NCBI GenBank assembly: GCA_030065095.1
Contig: JASJDP010000013.1
Span: 45,114-109,113, forward strand
Reading direction: 5' to 3'
From: Rhodobacter sp.
GTDB taxonomy: Bacteria > Pseudomonadota > Alphaproteobacteria > Rhodobacterales > Rhodobacteraceae
DNA: 64,000 bases
Made by a program: the position numbers and the translations under genes. The notes beneath the pieces are model-generated. The model did no database searches and had not been told where the DNA came from. It saw nothing but the letters and a program-made list of their open reading frames with translations. Below are positions 8,982 through 17,051 of the stretch, piece by piece. Position 1 is the first letter of the stretch. Every line of letters begins with the position of its first letter.

Positions 8982-9286
8982 GGATTTGTTCTTGATGGAC
9001 CGCGTTCGACCGGTTCTGGGCTGGGGCGGACGTTGGCAAACAGTCTTCTGGCGCGGAATCAAGGCCGCAGGCCGCCGCGCCATCGCCGACCCGCCCCGGA
9101 GGGGAGGCGATTTTCTGACGGTGCGTTTCGGATTGAGATCTTTTGGACTTTGCTGGGATAAATCGAGCCGTCCATAGGTCCGGTTCGCCTCCCCGCGGGT
9201 CGGCGACGGCGCGGCTCCTCTCGCGACTGCCAACGGCTGCACCAGGCCAAGACCTACCACTTCCATTCACTCACGTCACATCGCGT
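8982..9286 (+). repeat. Dispersed ~300-bp inverted-repeat element, copy A
   Basis: This copy fills the whole gap between two convergent genes. The best conserved core (about 9016-9250) begins with a degenerate form of TTGGCCTGAAGCGGACGTT and ends with a degenerate AACGTCCGCTCCAGGCCAA. Beyond these, about 35 bp on each side still look like inverted copies of each other. Inside are a nested hairpin (9051-9081), a CGCC(..)GGCG hairpin and a conserved centre containing TGGGATAAATCGAGC. The plus orientation is defined by this centre. Confidence 0.85.
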
Positions 9287-9287
9287 C

Positions 9288-9767
9288 CTACGTCCAGCCC
9301 GTCACCGCACCGGTGACACCGGCCCACCTCCCCCGCCCAAGCACACGGTCGGGATTCGTCGGCGGGGGCATCGTGACGCCGTCGAGCCGCGTGAACCCGA
9401 ACCGCCCGTAATAGGGTTCGTCACCGACCAGCATTACCCGCAGCCACCCGGCCCCTTCGGCGCGCATGAGCGAGTTGGTGATGACCAGCGCGCCCAGCCC
9501 TTCGCCCTGGTGGATCGGGTGCACCGCGATCGGACCAAGCAACAGTGCCTCGGCACCGCCGACCCGCACGGGCCAGTACCGGATGGCGGCGGCAACCGCC
9601 TCTTCGGGATCGCGCGCCACAAGGCAAAGTTCGGCGACCGGATCGATGCCGTCACGCAGCCGGTAGGACGACAGCGCCTCGCGGCCCGGGGCAAAGCAGA
9701 GGTCGAACAACGCCTCGACCTCCCACCAGTCCTGGGGCCGTTCCTGGGCCAGACGGTACACCCTCAA
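9288..9767 (-). CDS. GNAT-family N-acetyltransferase
   Basis: The 159-residue protein has the GNAT fold pattern: a beta strand LLLGPIAVHPIHQGEGLGALVI containing the acetyl-CoA pyrophosphate loop (QGEGLGA), and the later strand and helix YYGRFGFTRLDG. The GRFGF(T)RL segment resembles YhbS-like acetyltransferases. The substrate is unknown. The start is TTG at 9767, or GTG at 9761, which is better spaced from an AAGGGG sequence; no ATG is near. Its stop codon is 2 bp from the edge of repeat copy A. Confidence 0.85.
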   Translation of the reverse strand: MRVYRLAQERPQDWWEVEALFDLCFAPGREALSSYRLRDGIDPVAELCLVARDPEEAVAAAIRYWPVRVGGAEALLLGPIAVHPIHQGEGLGALVITNSLMRAEGAGWLRVMLVGDEPYYGRFGFTRLDGVTMPPPTNPDRVLGRGRWAGVTGAVTGWT

Positions 9768-9839
9768 CCCCTTCGCTTTGCACTGGAAACCGCCCTAACA
9801 CGAGGCTAGGTGAGGGGCAACGCACGCGAAAGGAGCCCG

Positions 9840-10445
9840 ATGTTCTACCGCCCCGAAGACGGCCACGGCCTGCCGCACAACCCGTTCAACGCAGTGGTGA
9901 CGCCGCGGCCCATCGGCTGGATTTCCAGCCGTGACGGCCAGGGCCGGGATAACCTTGCGCCCTATTCCTTCTTCAACGCCGTGGCCTATGTGCCGCCGCA
10001 GGTCATGTTCGCCTCGACCGCGGCCAAGGACGACCGCGACGGCACCAAGGACAGTGTCGGCAATATCCGCGAAACCGGCGTGTTCTGCGTCAACGTGGTG
10101 GAATATGCGATGCGCGACGTCATGAACCTTTCTTCCGGCACCTATCCGCGCGAGGTGGACGAATTCGACCACGCCGGGATCGCGAAGACCGAATGCGAGA
10201 CCATTGCCTGTTCGCGCGTGGCCGCGGCGCCGGCGAACCTTGAATGCAGGCTGACCCGGATCGTGCAACTGCCCGGCGCGGCCAATTTCGTGGTGTTCGG
10301 CGAGGTCATCGGCGTGCATCTGCGCGACGACTGCCTGATAGACGGACGCTTTGATGTGACACGGTTCCAACCGCTGGCGCGCTTGGGATACCGCGACTAT
10401 GCCCGCGTGACCGAGGTCTTCAGCCTTGCACGGCCGGACGACTGA
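9840..10445 (+). CDS. Flavin reductase-like / FMN-binding split-barrel protein
   Basis: The 201-residue protein starts at the ATG at 9840, after a good AAAGGAGC ribosome binding site. The sequence NAVVTPRPIGWISS, then LAPYSFFNAVAYVPPQVMFAS, and the DS(V)xNI-ETG-FCVNVV pattern are signatures of flavin reductase-like, FMN-binding split-barrel proteins (DIM6/NTAB group). Members reduce flavins with NAD(P)H, or bind FMN for oxidoreductase reactions. It has no linked partner oxygenase, so the substrate cannot be deduced. It is tail-to-tail with the sulfotransferase gene. Confidence 0.88.
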   Translation: MFYRPEDGHGLPHNPFNAVVTPRPIGWISSRDGQGRDNLAPYSFFNAVAYVPPQVMFASTAAKDDRDGTKDSVGNIRETGVFCVNVVEYAMRDVMNLSSGTYPREVDEFDHAGIAKTECETIACSRVAAAPANLECRLTRIVQLPGAANFVVFGEVIGVHLRDDCLIDGRFDVTRFQPLARLGYRDYARVTEVFSLARPDD

Positions 10446-10482
10446 CGCGCTTCAGGTCTTTCCCGAACCGCCGCCCGGCCGA

Positions 10483-11127
10483 TCATGCCGCCGCACGCCC
10501 ATAGCCGAACGTATCGAAATCGGCGGCGTAGAAGGCCTCGAGCCTGTCACGGGCCGCTTTGTCGACTTCGACCGGCGTGTGTCTCGACACCTGGTGGCGC
10601 TTGGCCGGCGGGACGATTCCGGTGCCCAATGTCTCGCTGAGCTCTGCGAAAACCCGCGCCAGGCCGTCCTCGAACCGGAAGACCCGTGTCTCGGGCCCGA
10701 TAAACGCGGCCTGTGGACGGACATGATTGTCAAAGAGGTACGGATGCCTGGCCGCACCGGCGGTCATATAGCGGACCCAGGCATCGAAATCTTCCGGTTC
10801 GGGACCCAATCGCGCCGGGCGCGTCACCTTGCGCGTGCGCGGCCGCAGATCCCGGCGGAACCGGAATTCGCTGACCGCACGGTCGACCGGATGGCGGACG
10901 ACCGCGAACTCGTAGTCGAAGGCGCCATCCGGAAACAGACGGGCGATCGCCGCACGGTGCAGATGCTGGGCCGAACACGCGCTGAACCGGTCGGGGTCGT
11001 TGTGAAAGCGGCGGTCGAACAGGAACTCGTGCCCCATCGGACGCAGCGCCGCCTCGATGGAACTGCCGCCGCATTTCGGGATGTGGCTGAACAGGATGCG
11101 CTTGCCGTTGATCACATAGACAGGCAT
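10483..11127 (-). CDS. Sulfotransferase family protein
   Basis: The 214-residue protein has the 5' PAPS-binding loop at its N-terminus (ILFSHIPKCGGSSIEAAL) and the 3'-phosphate motif YEFAVVRHPVDRAVSEF, both typical of the HIPKCGG-type (Sulfotransfer_2) family. It should move sulfate from PAPS to a carbohydrate or similar acceptor. I chose the ATG at 11127; the frame is open for 12 more codons, but these overlap the upstream gene. It is 7 bp downstream of the GT61 gene on the same strand, so the pair probably makes a sulfated glycan. Confidence 0.87.
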   Translation of the reverse strand: MPVYVINGKRILFSHIPKCGGSSIEAALRPMGHEFLFDRRFHNDPDRFSACSAQHLHRAAIARLFPDGAFDYEFAVVRHPVDRAVSEFRFRRDLRPRTRKVTRPARLGPEPEDFDAWVRYMTAGAARHPYLFDNHVRPQAAFIGPETRVFRFEDGLARVFAELSETLGTGIVPPAKRHQVSRHTPVEVDKAARDRLEAFYAADFDTFGYGRAAA

Positions 11128-11134
11128 GGCCGCC

Positions 11135-12262
11135 TCACGCACGCCGTTCGGCGGTTGCCGCACGGCGGTCGCGCTTGAATTCCGCGCGCGCAGCCTCGTC
11201 GAGCAACGCCTCGCCAGGGCTCAGCCCCGCAGACAGCGACGCCTGCAGATCGGCCGGGCTCGGCTCGGTCCAGCCGCGCGCATTGTCGATCAGCCGCGCC
11301 TTCAATAGCGCATGCTTCACCTGCTCGAAATCGATGACCGAGACCGAATAGTGATCGCCGGCCTTGGGCGGCCAGTAGACATCCGTGACCGCATTGACGA
11401 CCGTCACCCGGTGACCGGGCCGGTCGCGCAATTGGTTGATCATCAGCGGCGGCAGTTCCATGCGCCGGTGTATCACCGCCACGTTCTGACAGGGCCGCGC
11501 CACGAGCGCATAAAGATGCAGGGCCGATCCCTCGGCGAAGATCAGCCGCTCGGCGCGCTGGAAGGTCTCGACCTGGGTCTTCAGGTCGTGCTGCTCGGGC
11601 GCAAAGATCGTGTAGCCCCGATCCTGCAGCAGCCGTTCCAGGTGATCCTCGCACGCGAAACGGCCGTTTCCGGGTCCCAGCCGGCAGCGCGTGACATAGA
11701 CGGCTCTGCCGGGTTCGACCGGGCCGGGCGGAGGCAGACGGCGGTCGATCCACGCATAGAATTGCGGCGCTCCGCACCCCTCGTGCACCTCGCCAAAAAG
11801 GTCGCTGGCCAGATAGGCCTGGTCGATCTGCAGCGAATGGCGCGTGATCAGAACTTTGTTGCGGATGCCGAAAAGATCCAGGACCGGCTGCAGATGGCGG
11901 TGCTTCCTGTGCAGCTGCTTCTTCCTCGGTAATTGGTATTTGGTGATGTAATAAAGCGTGGTGTCGTCCGGCAGCCGCTCCAGGGCCCAGAGCCGGCCGA
12001 TCGAGTTGAGCAGGACATGGCCGAACTGGTCCGACACCTGACCGGCAAACAGGACCGGACCGCCCAGCTTCTTGCGAATCCGCCCCAGATCGGGGTTCGC
12101 CTCGGCCGCGTTGCGGAAGCGGCCGGAACTGAAGCCGGAATGCCGGTACGGCATGCCGGTTCGGTCATAGAGCGCAAAATACTGCCTGCGCCGGGTAATC
12201 CAGTCTCCGCACAGCGAGAACGCCTGCGTCTCGCCGATAAGCTCGGGCGGATTGAAAGCCAT
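11135..12262 (-). CDS. Glycosyltransferase family 61-like protein
   Basis: The 375-residue protein resembles the DUF563/GT61 family. Its C-terminal half has AERLIFAEGSALHLYALV, matching the conserved acidic-glycine motif of this family, with preceding DHLERLLQDRGYTIFAPEQHDLKTQ and following CQNVAVIHRR. No signal peptide or membrane helix is present, so it is cytoplasmic or peripheral. I chose the ATG at 12262 (MAFNPPELIGE). It is transcribed just ahead of a sulfotransferase gene, which suggests synthesis or decoration of a surface polysaccharide. The sugar donor is unknown. Confidence 0.8.
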   Translation of the reverse strand: MAFNPPELIGETQAFSLCGDWITRRRQYFALYDRTGMPYRHSGFSSGRFRNAAEANPDLGRIRKKLGGPVLFAGQVSDQFGHVLLNSIGRLWALERLPDDTTLYYITKYQLPRKKQLHRKHRHLQPVLDLFGIRNKVLITRHSLQIDQAYLASDLFGEVHEGCGAPQFYAWIDRRLPPPGPVEPGRAVYVTRCRLGPGNGRFACEDHLERLLQDRGYTIFAPEQHDLKTQVETFQRAERLIFAEGSALHLYALVARPCQNVAVIHRRMELPPLMINQLRDRPGHRVTVVNAVTDVYWPPKAGDHYSVSVIDFEQVKHALLKARLIDNARGWTEPSPADLQASLSAGLSPGEALLDEAARAEFKRDRRAATAERRA

Positions 12263-12430
12263 TGGCCTGCCTGACTTATTTTTTTCCCGCGCATGCATTG
12301 CCGGCACGGGCTGCTCGTCTCATTTTGATGCGAATCGTCGCAAAAACCACGCCCCGCGGTCAAGCGACGCCATATGCGAATACCCGCAGTGTCGCAGATA
12401 GGACTCGGTTTCGTCAGCGGTGCCGGTCGT

Positions 12431-12919
12431 TCAGCTTCCGATTGCGGCGTGCATGGCAAGATCGCGCAGGAAATCGTCGATCTCGTCCATGTGCCGGCCC
12501 GCGCGGACATCCTCGGCACGCATCGCAAGCAAGGCATCCGGCGCGCGGCCCAGAAGGGTCTTGATTTCCGCCTCGGCCTCCGGGTGCGGCGGCGGACCCT
12601 CCGAGGTGAGGAAGAGACCGACCCGTTCCGGAAAATCAGAGATCTCCGACAGATAGCTGCGCACCGGCGCAGCGATGACCCCCGACCAGACCGGCGAGCC
12701 GACGAGCAGGCAATCGGGCGTGTCGTCGGCCCGGTCGTAGGTGATCGCGGGGCGGTCCCGCCGCCAGCTCGACCGGCCCGCCTGAAACCAGCCCCAAAGC
12801 CCCGTGCCGTAGCGGGCGCAGGTGATCTCGGCGCTTTCGGCCACCGTCCGCGCTGCCAGCGCCTCGGCCAGAAGCCGGGTCGCGCCGGTGCGGGAATAAT
12901 AGACTACGCGGGATCGCAT
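12431..12919 (-). CDS. Flavodoxin-like protein
   Basis: The 162-residue protein starts MRSRVVYYSRTGATRLLAEAL, a flavodoxin FMN phosphate-binding loop (YSRTGAT). It continues with LLVGSPVWSGVIAAPVRSYL, matching the second FMN-contact loop of flavodoxin-fold quinone and NAD(P)H reductases, then GLFLTSEG. It probably binds FMN and carries electrons or reduces quinones in the cytoplasm. The upstream open frame reaches 12985, but the good flavodoxin start is at 12919. It stands alone, divergent from mtnP, with repeat copy B between them. Confidence 0.85.
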   Translation of the reverse strand: MRSRVVYYSRTGATRLLAEALAARTVAESAEITCARYGTGLWGWFQAGRSSWRRDRPAITYDRADDTPDCLLVGSPVWSGVIAAPVRSYLSEISDFPERVGLFLTSEGPPPHPEAEAEIKTLLGRAPDALLAMRAEDVRAGRHMDEIDDFLRDLAMHAAIGS

Positions 12920-13054
12920 CGGTGCCTCCGGATCATGTGCGCCACTATCTTCGGTGCGTCGCCGGCACGCCTTGATGCGGATCAATGCGCAGCGCCAGGC
13001 TGTCGGGTCGGCTCGGATGGCTCCGCCGCGGCGCCGCGATCGGCATCTTAGAGC

Positions 13055-13359
13055 GAGTTGCCGCGAGAGTAGGCCGGAAGGTCGGTATTGGCCTGAAGCG
13101 GACGTTCACAATCTGCATTCAGGCGCGGAATCAAGGCCGTAGGCCGCCGCGCCATCGCCGACCCGCCCCGAAGGGGAGGCGATTTGCTAGCGTCACATAT
13201 CGCGTTGAAGTCGTTCAGACTTTGCTGGGATAAATCGAGCGGTTCATAGGTCTGGGCCGCCTCCCCGCGGGTCGGCGATGGCCCGGCTCTTCGCTAGGTG
13301 GGCAAACGTCCGCTCCAGGCCAAACCCGGTAGAACGCGGTTCCATCAGAACACATCCCG
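13055..13359 (+). repeat. Dispersed ~300-bp inverted-repeat element, copy B
   Basis: The core runs 13088-13323 (236 bp). It has near-perfect ends TTGGCCTGAAGCGGACGTT and AACGTCCGCTCCAGGCCAA (one mismatch). The right tail (13324-13359) is the inverted match of the left tails of copies A, D and H, which reveals the longer termini. The left outer tail here is diverged, so the left limit is approximate. This is the only copy between divergent genes (flavodoxin and mtnP). The rest of the gap (12920-13054, 13360-13494) shows no gene. Confidence 0.85.
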
Positions 13360-13494
13360 TTCTTCGGAGGCCGGTGGCACCGCGTCCTGCGTGATCCGGC
13401 GCAGGGCATTGACGCTCCGAACGCCCGAACCAGCGGTTGCATTTCCGTGTCTGGAAGCTATCACCGAACCGGCGCGGACGGATCGGAGGAACAG

Positions 13495-14370
<876 letters not shown>

Positions 14371-14707
14371 GGCATCGCGGACCACCGCCGCCCATCCATC
14401 GCGCGGAGGCCTAACTGTGCGTTAACCGGGCTGGCGTAAAAGCCCGGCCTGAAGCGCTTTCCCGCGGTGTGGCAAACCGCGGACACCAGACGATCCGGTC
14501 CCAGAGATCACCCCCCTCATCGGGTGCAGGGACAGGTTACAGAAATCGCGAGAGACGCGCCGCAGGGCGCGGTCCAGACCGAAACGGGGGTTCCCCGCGG
14601 ATATGTCGTTTGGCGGCGCCGCCAACTTCCCTGACGGCCAGGCCCAACCGATCAGCCTCGAGATCGCAGATCGTCCCGACGGGCTGCCGCAGCGCGGGCG
14701 CGGGCGG
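14371..14707. other. Intergenic stretch with one hairpin, no gene seen
   Basis: Between mtnP and the ribbon-helix-helix gene there is no supported gene. A 7-bp hairpin, CCGGGCT/AGCCCGG (14426-14432 with 14441-14447), lies 55 bp after the mtnP stop and could mark its transcript end, but no run of T follows. The remainder is GC-rich DNA without recognised signals. Confidence 0.45.
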
Positions 14708-14884
14708 CTATTCGGGCTCGCCGTGCTCTTTCAGGTACCGCCGGATGAACCGCCGGATTTCCCGCGCTGCGCTGGTGTCCATATCCTTGCAAAGCTGGAC
14801 GAAGGCGTCGCGCTCTTCCTGGTCGAGACGCAGTACCAACTGGCTGTTCTTCTTACTGGATTTCTTCTTCGGTTTCTCGCTCAC
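14708..14884 (-). CDS. Small ribbon-helix-helix-like DNA-binding protein
   Basis: From the GTG at 14884 the frame encodes 58 residues. A lysine-rich head (EKPKKKSSKKN) is followed by a strand QLVLRLD and two helices (EERDAFVQLCKDM and SAAREIRRFIRRYLKEH). That strand-helix-helix layout matches Arc/MetJ/CopG-type ribbon-helix-helix repressors. The gene faces away from a sigma70-like promoter overlapped by short palindromes, as expected for an autoregulated repressor. A TTG at 14914 would lie inside the promoter and is unlikely. No family assignment beyond the fold is possible by eye. Confidence 0.65.
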   Translation of the reverse strand: MSEKPKKKSSKKNSQLVLRLDQEERDAFVQLCKDMDTSAAREIRRFIRRYLKEHGEPE

Positions 14885-14907
14885 GCCGACAGCATCCCCC
14901 GCGTCCC

Positions 14908-14948
14908 TTGACAAGTCGTATATTTATTGTATATACACTTCATATACA
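14908..14948 (+). promoter_or_regulatory. Sigma70-like promoter with overlapping palindromes
   Basis: A consensus TTGACA (14908-14913) is followed after 16 bp by TATATA (14930-14935). Overlapping the -10 is the perfect palindrome TGTATATACA (14928-14937). A wider inverted pair GTATAT...ATATAC (14918-14923 and 14931-14936) and a further TATACA (14943-14948) lie beside it. It points at the 39-residue ORF, with a leader of about 50 nt. The symmetry suggests control by the divergent ribbon-helix-helix protein. Confidence 0.7.
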
Positions 14949-14995
14949 GCCGCCGCAGAAAGGATAGCGGCACCTGCTTGAGAAAGGAAAGAAAA

Positions 14996-15115
14996 ATGAA
15001 CCTGCAGGCAGCACGTAGCATGATCCTTAACGACCGGCTTGACTGGAACAAGCCGCATCTGCGCTGGATCAGCAACAGATTCTACCGGCATTTCCGCAGC
15101 GCACAGCTTCGGTAA
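14996..15115 (+). CDS. 39-residue basic small protein
   Basis: The ORF MNLQAARSMILNDRLDWN... encodes 39 residues, rich in Arg, Trp, Phe and His in its C-terminal half (HLRWISNRFYRHFRSAQ). It has an excellent purine-rich ribosome binding site (GAAAGGAAAG just before the ATG), and a consensus sigma70-type promoter about 60 bp upstream. I do not recognise the family; it is not a DUF1127-type protein despite being small and arginine-rich. There is no signal peptide or membrane helix. It may act with, or be controlled by, the divergent ribbon-helix-helix protein. The next gene, apt, starts 79 bp later. Confidence 0.65.
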   Translation: MNLQAARSMILNDRLDWNKPHLRWISNRFYRHFRSAQLR

Positions 15116-15194
15116 CATCCACGAAACCGGCCAAGGCCCGCCAGGGCCTTGCGCCCGTCAAGACCATCGGCGACAACATTGCGGGTAAGATGCG

Positions 15195-15746
15195 ATGGGG
15201 CCGCCGATGCTGCAATCCAATGACGTAAAGGATTACATCCGCACGATCGTGGACTTTCCCCACGAGGGGATCATGTTCCGCGACGTCACCACGCTCTTTG
15301 CGGATCCGCGCGGCTTTCGCATGGCCATTGACCAGATGCTGCATCCATACGCCGGGCAGCGCATCGACAAGGTCGTGGGGCTCGAGGCGCGCGGCTTCAT
15401 CCTCGGCGGCGCCATCGCGCACCAGCTTGCCACCGGTTTCGTGCCCATCCGCAAGAAGGGCAAGCTGCCGGGCACCACGATCAGCCAGGATTACAAGCTG
15501 GAATACGGCGAGGCCATCGTCGAGATCCATGACGACGCCATCGAGGCGGGCGAGCACGTGCTGATCGTCGACGACCTGCTGGCGACCGGCGGCACGGCCG
15601 AGGCCGGGATAAAGCTGCTGGAACGCCTGGGCGCGAATATCGTCGGCTGCGCGTTCATCATCGACCTGCCGGACCTCGGCGGCCGCAAGCTCTTGGAAGC
15701 CCTCGGGATGGAGGTGCACGTGCTGTGCGAATTCGCGGGTCTCTAG
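15195..15746 (+). CDS. apt: Adenine phosphoribosyltransferase
   Basis: The enzyme converts adenine and PRPP to AMP, completing salvage of the adenine released by MtnP. The PRPP-binding motif is [17 protein letters not shown]. The N-terminal [25 protein letters not shown] and the flexible-loop region [13 protein letters not shown] are standard Apt features. The ATG at 15195 gives 183 residues; an internal ATG at 15207 ([12 protein letters not shown]) fits the usual Apt length slightly better and cannot be excluded. bciA follows four bases after the stop. Confidence 0.95.
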   Translation: MGPPMLQSNDVKDYIRTIVDFPHEGIMFRDVTTLFADPRGFRMAIDQMLHPYAGQRIDKVVGLEARGFILGGAIAHQLATGFVPIRKKGKLPGTTISQDYKLEYGEAIVEIHDDAIEAGEHVLIVDDLLATGGTAEAGIKLLERLGANIVGCAFIIDLPDLGGRKLLEALGMEVHVLCEFAGL

Positions 15747-15750
15747 ACAG

Positions 15751-16737
15751 TTGACGGATGACGCCGCCCGCAGGATGCGCATCCTTCTGCTGGGCGCCAC
15801 CGGAACGATCGGCCGCGCGACGACCGAAGACCTCGTGCGGCGCGGTCATGACGTGGTCTGCTTTGTGCGCCCGGGGCCGCACAAAGCGGAACCCGGCCTT
15901 CCCCCCGCCGCCACCCTGCGCTTTGGAGAGATTACGGATCCGGACGCGCTGCCCCGCGACGGCATCCGGGGCGAACGCTTCGACGCGGTGATCTCGTGCC
16001 TCGCCTCGCGCACCGGCGCGCCAAGGGATGCCTGGGATATCGACCACCGGGCCCAGATGAACGTGCTGGACGCCGCAAGCGGGGCCGCAATCCCGCATTT
16101 CGTCTTGCTCTCGGCGATCTGTGTGCAGAAACCGCTGTTGGAATTCCAGAAAGCCAAGCTTGCCTTCGAGGCCGCGCTCAAGGATTCCGGTCTGACCTAT
16201 TCCATCGTCCGTCCGACCGCGTTCTTCAAGTCGCTCTCGGGTCAGTTCGACCGCGTGAAGGCCGGCAAGCCCTTTCTGGTGTTCGGCGACGGCCGCCGGA
16301 CAGCCTGCAAGCCGATCAGCGGCGCCGATCTCGCGGCGTATCTTGCGGGATGTCTTGCGGACAAATCCCGCTGGAACAAGGTGCTGCCCATCGGCGGTCC
16401 CGGCCCCGCGCTGACCCCCCGGGACCAGGGCGCGGCGCTGTTCGCCGCCCTTGGGCAAGCGCCGGCCTTCCGCCAGGTCCCGATCGCGCTGATGGACGCC
16501 GTCATCGCCGGTCTCGCCGTGCTCGGCCGCGTCAGTCCCGGGCTGGCCGCGAAGGCAGAGCTTGCACGCATCGGGCGCTACTATGCCACCGAATCGATGC
16601 TGGTCTGGGATGCCGAGAGCGGCCGATATGACGCGGACACGACGCCCGAGACCGGCCGTGAAACCCTTTCGGATTTCTACGAAAAGCTGGCTGCCGGCGA
16701 CGTAACGGTCGACCGGGGCGATCACGCGGTGTTCTGA
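15751..16737 (+). CDS. bciA: Divinyl (proto)chlorophyllide 8-vinyl reductase, BciA type
   Basis: The protein is an NAD(P)-binding Rossmann enzyme of the atypical SDR type (RILLLGATGTIGRATTEDLV). It has motifs shared with BciA/DVR enzymes: CLASRTGAPRDAWDIDHRAQ, HFVLLSAICVQKPLLEFQ, YSIVRPTAFFKSLSGQ and FGDGRRTACKPISGADLAAY. BciA reduces the C8 vinyl group of divinyl chlorophyllide intermediates with NADPH in bacteriochlorophyll synthesis. The frame begins with TTG at 15751 (328 residues); the first ATG is at 15775. No other photosynthesis gene is in the window, which is common for bciA lying outside the main cluster. Confidence 0.9.
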   Translation: MTDDAARRMRILLLGATGTIGRATTEDLVRRGHDVVCFVRPGPHKAEPGLPPAATLRFGEITDPDALPRDGIRGERFDAVISCLASRTGAPRDAWDIDHRAQMNVLDAASGAAIPHFVLLSAICVQKPLLEFQKAKLAFEAALKDSGLTYSIVRPTAFFKSLSGQFDRVKAGKPFLVFGDGRRTACKPISGADLAAYLAGCLADKSRWNKVLPIGGPGPALTPRDQGAALFAALGQAPAFRQVPIALMDAVIAGLAVLGRVSPGLAAKAELARIGRYYATESMLVWDAESGRYDADTTPETGRETLSDFYEKLAAGDVTVDRGDHAVF

Positions 16738-16746
16738 AGGCGCGCT

Positions 16747-17050
16747 GGATGCGAGCAGGACGAGTTGTTCAGCCGGTTCCGGCCTTGAGCAGAAATTGCT
16801 GATTCAGAGATAAGCCGCGCCATCGCCGACCCGCGGGGAGGCGACCCGGACCTCTGAACGGCTCGATTTATCCCGGCAAAGTCCGAACGACATCAATCCG
16901 ATACACGCCACCAGCAAAATCGCCTCCCCTCCGGGGCGGGTCGGCGATGGCGCGGCGGCCTACGGCCTTGATTCCGCGCCTGAATGTCGATTGCGAACGT
17001 CCGCTCCAGGCCAAGAACCGACCTTGCGAAGCTTTCGCACCGCATCCCGC
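16747..17050 (-). repeat. Dispersed ~300-bp inverted-repeat element, copy C
   Basis: This copy fills the 314-bp gap between bciA and the convergent FAD oxidase gene. The core is about 16779-17014. Its right end is a perfect AACGTCCGCTCCAGGCCAA (16996-17014); its left end is degenerate (GGCCTTGAGC). The outer tails keep GGATGCG on the left and CGCATCCCG on the right. Inner arms GCCATCGCCGACCCGC and GCGGGTCGGCGATGGC are exact inverted copies. Confidence 0.88.
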
Positions 17051-17051
17051 A

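Noticed and set aside
8982..9286. Repeat family interpreted as IS elements or a CRISPR array
   Set aside because: Copies are too short for a transposase, are kilobases apart rather than in tandem, and have no spacer structure.
16947..17050. Recurring peptide frames (for example ARRPTALIPRL) inside the repeats
   Set aside because: They arise because the same repeat is read in different frames at each locus; ends and frames are not conserved and there are no ribosome binding sites.
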